Positions 59,214 through 64,000 of a stretch of 64,000 nucleotides of DNA are shown piece after piece (position 1 is the first letter of the stretch; each line of letters starts with the position of its first letter). The stretch is from Streptomyces sp. PTY087I2 (GTDB lineage: Bacteria > Actinomycetota > Actinomycetes > Streptomycetales > Streptomycetaceae), in assembly GCF_001687325.1 (NCBI RefSeq), contig NZ_LZRD01000022.1, positions 1 to 64,000 of the forward strand, read 5' to 3'. Under the pieces are notes generated by a model. It did not search any database, had not been told where the DNA came from, and saw only the letters and a program-made list of their open reading frames with translations. The translations under genes and the position numbers were made by a program.

Positions 59214-62200
59214 CTAGTACTCGTTCCGGGACAGGGCCGCCAGCAGGAGCAGATGCTCCGGGGCCACTCCGGCGATCTCCTCGACCAACTGGTTCCAAGG
59301 GCCCAGGGCCAGTGCTTCGACGAGCAGGACGCGCCCCTTTGGGGTGGGGCCGTGGGCGCGGGCGATGGCCGCGAGTGCCTTGCTCCGGTGGTCCGGGTCG
59401 GTGATGGCGTCGGCCAGGGCATGGGCTTCGTGGGGTCCGCCCGACCCGGCCGATGCGCTGACGACCTCTGCCATGGCCGCTTCACGCAGAGCAGGTCTGG
59501 AGATCTCGTCGAGCAGGGCGACTGCTCGGGGGAAATCGCCCCTTGCTGCCAGGTCCGCCGCGAGGTGTGTGAGGCAGCGATCGCCTTCGACGGTGTCCGC
59601 CAACTCCTCGGCGAGCCGTTCCGCCCACGCGTATTCGCCTGCACGCACCAGCTTCGCCACGAGACCGGAGCGGAAATCGTCCATCACGTCGTCAGGCAGG
59701 GAGTCGGTGAGAGCCAATGCTTTCTCGAAGTCCCCGGCAGCCAGGTAGGCTCCGGCCGCGCAGTATCTGTTCCACGCCTGCTCGTACGCGCTGTCGGAGG
59801 CATCTGCACCGTCCAGGAGCTCCCGAGCCACCTCCCTCGCCAGGTCAGGGGCGCCTGTCTCACCGAATGCCTCGGCCACGCGCTGCAGGGAATCAGCGTG
59901 TTCCGAGTGGTGGGCCTTCTGCCGGGCCTCTTCGAGCAGGGCGGACAGCATGGTCACCTTGTGGTCGTCTTGGCCGATCGCGTGCAGCCCTTCCGCCACG
60001 TCGACCAGGCGAAGCAGCCGGGCGTATCCGTCTTCCTCTGCGGCCGATTCCATCGCCCAGTCGACGAGTCGGTGTGCCTCGGCCTCGGCGCCCGCCGACA
60101 CCAAGGCCCTGGCGACGGCGATCTGCGCTGTCGCGTCGCCCCGGGGCGTCGGACGGCTCCGGGCGAGGACCGTCGCTCGGGCCGCCGCAGCCTCGGCCTC
60201 CTCCCTGACGCCCGCCTGGAGGAGGAAGTCCGACGTATCGGTCAGAAGTCCCACCTGCCACGCCTGGGCGGATATCTCGTCGATCAGCGTGAGAACCCAC
60301 CGGGCCAGCTGCGAGGCCTCTGCCGGGTCGGCGGACTGCGCCGACCTCCTTCCGACGGCTACCAGAACCCTGGCCCGGTCGATGGGATCGGTGAGACGGT
60401 CCGCGACCTCCAGTGCCCAGCCCGGGGCACCGGCTCGGGCCGCCGCCCTGGCGGCGGCGCTCAGCCCTTCGTCCCGGTCGGTCGGATCGGGCAGGAACCT
60501 GGCGACCACCTGTTCCGCGCGCTCGTACTGTTCGGTCGCCGCCAGGCCCGAGGCGATCTGAGGGAAGAGCCACTCGACGCTTCGGGGATCGTCGATCGCA
60601 TCCGCCAACTCGGCTGAGCTACGGGCGATGCTCGCGGCTCGCTGTGCGAATCCTGGTGCCGGTGCGAGACGTACGGCTATGTGACTGAGATTCTGAGCCT
60701 GCCGGAACGCCCCTTCGTCGTCCGAACGGTCCCGGACGGCCAGGTCTATCGTCTCCCGCGCCTGTTCCTCGTCTCCGAACAGGGAGAACGCGCAGGCCAG
60801 ATCGGCGTACAGCTCGCCTTGCTCGACGCCGCGAGCCGTTGTGACGGCGTGTACCGCCTCGACCACGTACGGCGTAATCGTTTCCTTCTCGACCGGTCCG
60901 TTCAGCGCGTACTCCCGGGCCGCCCGCCTGACCGTCGCGACAAGAGCCGGCGCCAGCCGGTCCGTGCCCTCCGCCCTCGCGGCCGTTCGGAACGCCTCGC
61001 TGTAGAGACCCGCCTCCGCCAGTCCCTCCGCGATGGCCTCAAGGAAGCGTGCCTCGTCCTTGCGACTGTCCGCGTCCGCCGCCAGCGCATCCGCCTGCTC
61101 CCGGTGACCGGTGGCGGCGAGGCAGGTGGCGACGGCGGTAAGGGCGCCCACCCGGTTGTACGGCTCCCGCTGCGATTCCGCCAGGCTGATGGCCCGGCCG
61201 GTGTGCCCGAGCCGCGCCCACAGGCCGATGAGCTCGGCGGGCAGGGCGGCTGCACGCTTGTGCAGCCCGTCGCGGGCGGCGGCCAGGCGCAGCGCGGCGG
61301 AGACGTCCACGTCCCCGTTCCTCCTGCCGTCCGACAGCAACTGGTCCAGCGAGGTCGACAGTTCGCTGAGCGCTTCGAGGTCCGCCCCCGTGACCTGCCA
61401 CAGCCGCTCGTGCCGTTCCGCGTCGCACACCAGCTCCACCAGGCGCCCGGTGTCGCCCAGTTCGCGCAGGAGCTGGGCGTAACCGCGCAGCAGGTACTCG
61501 GGCGTCGTGGCGGGCCAGCCCGCGCTCCGGTACGTCCGGGCCCACGCGTGCAGCCGCGTGCGGCAGTCCGCCAGCTCCGCGTCCGTGATCAGGTCCGCCG
61601 CGCTGCGCTGGATCTCCTCGTGGGCCAGGAGGTAGACCTCAGGGCCGCCGGGTGTCCAGTGCGCGGAGCGGCGGCGGAAGCTGCGGCCGCTGACAGCCGA
61701 CAGTTCGCGCTCCACGAGGCGGGGGCGGCTTCCGGTCAGTTCGGCGATGTCGCTCGCGCTGAGACCGCCGCCCGCCGCCACCGTCAGACCGACCAGCTCA
61801 CGCCCCAGCCCGCCGCCGTCGAGCAGCCGCAGCAGGTTCTGCTCCGCGTCCCAGCGGACCGCCTGGGCATACGGGGAGGACGCCAGCCAGTGGTTGATCT
61901 CCGTGGTCCGCAGCGGATGGTCGCCGGGCACGTCGTCCGGTACGGGCGGGTGCGGCCGTCCGGCCACGATGATCCGCATGCCGTGCGGGGGCGTACGGGG
62001 CAGCAGCGCGGCGATGCTGTGGCAGTCGGGACCGGCGGTGACGCCGTGGTCCTCGTCCAGCCCGTCCACCACGAGGACGAGCCGCCGGCCCTGGGCCGCG
62101 CAGCGCTCCGCCGCCCGGTCCAGGGCGAGCCGCAGCTGTTCGTCGCGGGTGTGCGGCGTGCTCAGCGGCTCCTCCTCCCGCAACAGGGCGTACAGCTGCC

Positions 62201-62970
62201 GCTGGACGACCTCGCAGAAGGCGGCGGCGTCGTTCTGGCCCGCCATACGGGAGGTGATGAAGAACGCCACGACGTCGATTCCGGGCGGCGGATTCAGGAC
62301 GAACTCCGCCAGCAGAGCGGACTTTCCGGCCCAGGCGGGGGCCAGCCAGCGCCAGTAGTTCTTTCCGGCCGCTCCCTGCGGACGTTCCTCCGTGCTGAAG
62401 GACGCCAGTTCCGAAAGCTCGGCCTCACGTCCCTGGAAGTCGGCCGCCGCCATCCTCTCGACCTGGAGCAGATAGCCCGACACCGCGGGCCGCCGCGAAG
62501 GAGAGGAAAGGGTCACCGGGCCGTTGATGACCCCGGTGTTCGAGAGAGCCGCGCCTCCTTGTGCCGACGCGTCGCCCGTTTCCTTCGCCCCGATCCTGCC
62601 GCCGGCCACAGCGCCGCTACCCCTGCCGGAACCCGGTGTTCGCGTTGCCCCCGTCGGCCTCCGCGTCGCCGGTGTCGCCGACGGACACCGAGCCGGGCGC
62701 GCTGGCGGAGGACGGAGCGACGAAGCCGGTGTTGGCCTCGCCGCTTCCACGGGACACCGCCCGGCCCGTGGCCGAGACCTGCACGTCGGGGCCCCCGGGC
62801 GGGCCGAGCGCCCCGTACACGCCGACTCCCAGGGCGGCCACGCCCACCACGGCGGAGACCACTCCGGCCACCTGGTCGGCCCGGTCCCAGCTGAGGAAGG
62901 ACAGCACTCCCGCGAGTATGGCGACCGCCAGGCCCGTCCACATCAGTACGGCTCTTCGGCCTCTGTTCAC
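59214..62970 (-). pseudogene. STAND/NACHT-type NTPase with TPR-like repeats, frameshifted
   Basis: Read across one frameshift, about 1,251 residues. GTG 62970 (with GGGGGGA upstream) opens two transmembrane helices (WTGLAVAILAGVLSFLSW, then VAGVVSAVVGVAALGVGVYG), a Gly/Ala-rich linker with NTGF and SNTGVINGPV motifs, an NTPase domain (Walker A APAWAGKSAL near 210; Walker B VLVVDGLDED near 300) and about 750 residues of helical repeats resembling TPRs. The break is in the C4 run 62620-62623; removing one base joins GNANTGFRQG to SGAVAGGRIG. STAND proteins act as sensors or defence switches. It is antiparallel to the toxin operon. Genuine disruption or sequencing error is open. Confidence 0.78.
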
Positions 62971-63308
62971 GCCGGTGTCCCCCCTCATTCGGAAGGCAAC
63001 TCTACTGCTGGGGAATGGTGTTCGGGGTGGACTCCGGGGTGGACTCCAGAGCGGGCGTACGGCCCGGCGCAAAGGTCCGCACCAGCGCTTTCCGCCGTTC
63101 TCTCTACAGTTCTCGGCCAGTTCTGTAGAAAAGAGCCCCACCGCCACTTCTTGTCGCGGCAGTTCCGGCTGCGCCAGAGTTCGAGGCGCGGCGACAGGAA
63201 CATGTCATCGCCGCCGGGCAGTGTCCATGGAACACACCGCGCTTCCCCAGGCGCGGTGTGGCCACCCCCCATTGTCTGGACGCTCGCCTGCGTAGCGGAA
63301 GGAATCGC
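62971..63308. promoter_or_regulatory. Divergent region, STAND NTPase / S1 protease
   Basis: These 338 bases carry no gene. Visible signals are a tandem GGGGTGGACTCC repeat (about 63024-63047), an inverted repeat TCTACAG-N13-CTGTAGA (63103-63129) and a hairpin at 63233-63260 close to the protease start. Confidence 0.5.
63233..63260. promoter_or_regulatory. Inverted repeat upstream of S1 protease
   Basis: CACACCGCGC-N8-GCGCGGTGTG is a perfect 10-base stem, 48 bases before the protease GTG. It could be an operator or a leader hairpin affecting translation or mRNA stability. Confidence 0.5.
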
Positions 63309-64000
63309 GTGAAGCACGGAAAGAAGAACGCGCGCAGATACATCGTGGCCGCCTCGATCGGCGCCCTTCTGTCGGCCGGAGTCGCCACAGGGGCCTACGC
63401 CGGTACGACGGAGGAGCCCTCGGCGCCCGCGGCGGCGCCGGCGTACCAGCCCGAGATGGTCAAGGCGCTCGCCGTGACCCTGGGTGTCAGCGAGAAGGCC
63501 GCCGTCGAGCGGCTGGACCGTGAGGCCGAGCAGCAGGACCGGTTCGCGGAGCTGCGGAAGGACCGGGTCGACACGCTCGGGGCCTTCTTCGCCAAGGACG
63601 GGTCGCTGGTCGTCAACGCCGCCGACGCCGAGGCGGCGAAGGACGTCCGGGCCGCGGGTCTTCAGGCCCGGGTTCCCGAGCGTGGCGAGAGCGAGCTCGA
63701 CCGGATCAAGGCCCAGCTCGACGCCAAGGCGCTCAAGAGCGCCCCGGCCGGGGTCTCCGCGTGGTCCGTCGACCTCGCGTCCGACACCGTGACCATCGAG
63801 GTCAACGGCGACACCGACGCGGCCACCCGCAGCTTCCTCAAGGCCGCGAAGAGCAACGGCGACGCCGTGCGCGTCGTCAAGGGCCAGGAGAAGCTGGAGA
63901 CCCAGGCCGTCGTTCCGCCCGGCAGCCGGATGACCTTCAACGGCTACCTCTGCTCCGTCGGTTACGGCGCCAAGGACCGTAACGGCAAGCAGGTGCTCGT
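63309..64000 (+). CDS. Streptogrisin-like S1 protease precursor, 5' part
   Basis: The gene runs off the right edge; 230 residues are visible. After KHGKKNARRYIVAASIGALL comes a Sec or Tat-like signal peptide (cleavage near AYA-GTTEE), then an alpha-lytic-type pro-domain (MVKALAVTLGVSEKAAVERLDREAEQ ... AGVSAWSVDLASDTVTIEVNG) and the first residues of a mature enzyme (FNGYLCSVGYGA). The pro-domain folds the enzyme and is then removed. The catalytic triad lies outside the window. GTG 63309 follows AAGGAAT. Confidence 0.88.
   Translation, partial: MKHGKKNARRYIVAASIGALLSAGVATGAYAGTTEEPSAPAAAPAYQPEMVKALAVTLGVSEKAAVERLDREAEQQDRFAELRKDRVDTLGAFFAKDGSLVVNAADAEAAKDVRAAGLQARVPERGESELDRIKAQLDAKALKSAPAGVSAWSVDLASDTVTIEVNGDTDAATRSFLKAAKSNGDAVRVVKGQEKLETQAVVPPGSRMTFNGYLCSVGYGAKDRNGKQVL

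Noticed and set aside
60681..62894. 737-codon plus-strand frame
   Set aside because: It is antisense to the STAND NTPase, which has Walker motifs and helical repeats.

Overview
The window is high-GC DNA with actinomycete-style genes: GTG, TTG and probable CTG starts, strong GGAGG-type ribosome binding sites, long spurious antisense frames, Tat- and Sec-exported hydrolases, an HrdD-type sigma factor and a SepX/GlpR divisome protein. It is best explained as a Streptomyces chromosome. One tRNA gene (Ala, CGC anticodon) is present. I see no phage, transposase or CRISPR array.

Region 1 (1-13.5 kb) is the edge of a natural-product cluster. It holds the first 1,484 residues of a minus-strand NRPS (C-A-PCP-C, entering a second A domain), an Asp-nucleophile alpha/beta hydrolase, a cytochrome P450, a membrane protein with a TTA codon, an MMPL-type exporter, a free-standing carrier protein, a type II thioesterase and an acyl-CoA ligase-like enzyme. 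The first A domain lacks about 33 residues between motifs A1 and A2. The product is not recognisable from this portion.

Region 2 (13.5-32.6 kb) is mostly housekeeping and efflux. It has an M6 metalloprotease behind a CRP-like palindrome, a TetR gene and an MFS pump, a MarR gene divergent from an extradiol dioxygenase, a questin-oxidase-like gene, hrdD behind a sigma-R-type promoter, a WYL regulator divergent from a second MFS pump, a DUF6227 gene and a P1 peptidase. It ends in a tightly coupled five-gene redox operon: NarI-like membrane protein, Cys-ligated molybdopterin reductase, four-cluster ferredoxin, Rieske protein and small membrane protein.

Region 3 (32.6-48.4 kb) is an actinobacterial core block: mscL, a SAF-domain protein, MTA phosphorylase, an FmdB/Ruc-like zinc-ribbon protein behind a CIRCE element, an MFS transporter, a K+/H+ antiporter, a penicillin acylase, 5-formyl-THF cyclo-ligase, galU, glp (moeA-like), moaC, mog, a GNAT and sepX/glpR. 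Much of this order recalls the mscL-Rv0991c-Rv0992c-galU-moeA1-rimJ-Rv0996 block of Mycobacterium tuberculosis. tRNA-Ala and a double terminator close it.

Region 4 (48.4-54 kb) has an M23 peptidase, an Lrp/AsnC regulator, a dimethylargininase-ornithine aminotransferase operon and a secreted lipase.

Region 5 (54-64 kb) is accessory and partly decayed. It contains gene remnants and two WXG100-like genes coupled to a large toxin with an RNase A-like C-terminal domain that is frameshifted. An immunity candidate, an orphan second RNase A-like toxin tip and a probable tandem CdiI-type immunity protein follow. A frameshifted STAND NTPase lies on the opposite strand, and the window ends inside a streptogrisin-like protease. 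Both frameshifts lie in runs of four G, so sequencing error and true decay cannot be separated here.
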